DNA of 34,867 bases, taken from assembly GCA_020060765.1 (NCBI GenBank), contig JAGUZQ010000076.1, positions 1-34,867 of the forward strand. Direction: 5' to 3'. Source of the DNA: Planctomycetota bacterium (lineage in GTDB: Bacteria; Planctomycetota; SZUA-567). The notes below the pieces were generated by a model. It saw only the letters and a program-made list of their open reading frames with translations, had not been told where the DNA came from and did no database searches. The first letter of the stretch is position 1; each line of letters starts with the position of its first letter. Positions 34,384-34,867 of this stretch are shown piece by piece. Both the position numbers and the translations under genes were made by a program.

Positions 34384-34867
34384 ATGGCGGAAGATTATGA
34401 TGCCGAATATGAAAACGAGGAGGGTTACGAAGACGAGGAGGAGCGCGAGGAAAGTCTGACCGCCGCCCTGCAGCATCAATGGGGCGCGGCTCCGTGGTAT
34501 CTGGGGTCGCTGGGCGTTCACTTCTTCGTCTTTCTGATCCTGCTGCTGATTCCGGTCGAGCCACCCAAGAAACTCGAGAAAAACATCAAGATCATAACTG
34601 ATGTGGTGGAAGAGCCGGAAGAGGAGATCGAAGAGATCGAGCCCGACATAGAGGAAAACGATCCGGTGGTCGAATCCGAAACCGAAGTCACCGAACCGAC
34701 GCCGGTAGTGGTTACTACCGACTTTGAGGTTTCCGACCACAACGAAACCGCTAACGAAGAAGATTTTGAAAGCATGAAGGGCGACCCCGACAACGTCTCG
34801 GCGTTCGACAGCGATTACGAAGGCACTCCCGCGCTGATGGGCGTAGGCGCATCTGGCGGCAGTGGCG
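34384..34867 (+). CDS. TonB-like acidic membrane protein, truncated at the window end
   Basis: The first 161 residues are visible and open to the edge. An acidic cytoplasmic tail (about 1-25, nearly all Asp/Glu/Tyr) leads to a single membrane helix (about 38-58) containing S42-L-G-V-H46, the SxxxH arrangement of the TonB anchor. Positively charged PPKKLEKNIKI follows, then a Glu/Pro-rich stretch (75-108) and a Gly/Ser/Asp-rich segment, resembling the TonB spacer. The family uses the proton-motive force through ExbB/ExbD. GGAGGAGGG near 34368 sets the start. The rest of the protein, including any TonB C-terminal or repeat domain, is outside the window, so this is a partial call. Confidence 0.65.
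   Translation, partial: MAEDYDAEYENEEGYEDEEEREESLTAALQHQWGAAPWYLGSLGVHFFVFLILLLIPVEPPKKLEKNIKIITDVVEEPEEEIEEIEPDIEENDPVVESETEVTEPTPVVVTTDFEVSDHNETANEEDFESMKGDPDNVSAFDSDYEGTPALMGVGASGGSG

Overview
The window looks like chromosomal DNA from a free-living, Gram-negative-type heterotroph, most likely in or near the Planctomycetota/Verrucomicrobiota/Lentisphaerota (PVC) group. This rests on gene style: paired formylglycine sulfatases, repeated Gfo/Idh/MocA oxidoreductases, GntR-, LacI- and IclR-type sugar regulators, an FHA-GAF-cyclase, secreted proteins with a small beta domain, and a TonB-like acidic membrane protein. No rRNA or other phylogenetic marker is present, so the placement is inference. 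Most coding DNA is GC-rich. The clear exception is an AT-rich HNH gene at 29395-29895.

Layout. 1-544 is a repeat-rich gap. 545-3797 holds a degenerate GH20-like protein and rmuC in tandem. 3952-6231 is a cation-chloride-cotransporter-type permease. 6475-10459 looks like a three-gene unit closed by a strong terminator: an FHA-GAF-class III adenylate cyclase, a secreted Lys-rich protein, and a membrane-anchored coiled-coil protein ending in a BRCT-like domain. 10597-13907 is a GntR/LacI-type regulator with two Gfo/Idh oxidoreductases. 13904-16113 (minus strand) carries a GT9 glycosyltransferase and riboflavin synthase. 16114-18275 carries aspartate kinase and a calcineurin-like phosphoesterase. 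18318-24062 carries a third Gfo/Idh enzyme, a nitrilase-superfamily hydrolase, two sulfatases and an IclR regulator. 24324-26561 is a GH31 glycosidase. 26558-28072 (minus) is trpC and a cyclic-nucleotide-binding protein. 28339-29331 is a LacI regulator. 29395-32051 is HNH, a lipoprotein, a single-domain response regulator and a small membrane protein. 32101-34009 (minus) is a zinc-ribbon membrane protein and a secreted carbohydrate-binding-like protein. 34384 to the end is a truncated TonB-like protein.

How the genes fit together. The 10.6-29.3 kb stretch reads as carbohydrate and sugar-acid catabolism: a glycosidase, two desulfating enzymes, three NAD(P)-dependent sugar oxidoreductases, an amidase-type hydrolase and three one-component regulators, broken by housekeeping genes (ribE, lysC, trpC). 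No transporter or sulfatase-maturase gene is present. A second theme is cyclic-nucleotide and phospho-peptide signalling: a cyclase with a complete catalytic set and an FHA reader, a BRCT protein in the same transcription unit, and a cyclic-nucleotide-binding protein about 18 kb away.

The most distinctive non-coding feature is a set of intergenic elements built from iterated 8-mers or 7-mers (TTGACGGG, GGGACTAA and CCAGT-type words). Most occur as facing inverted arms, and one supplies the stop codon of rmuC.
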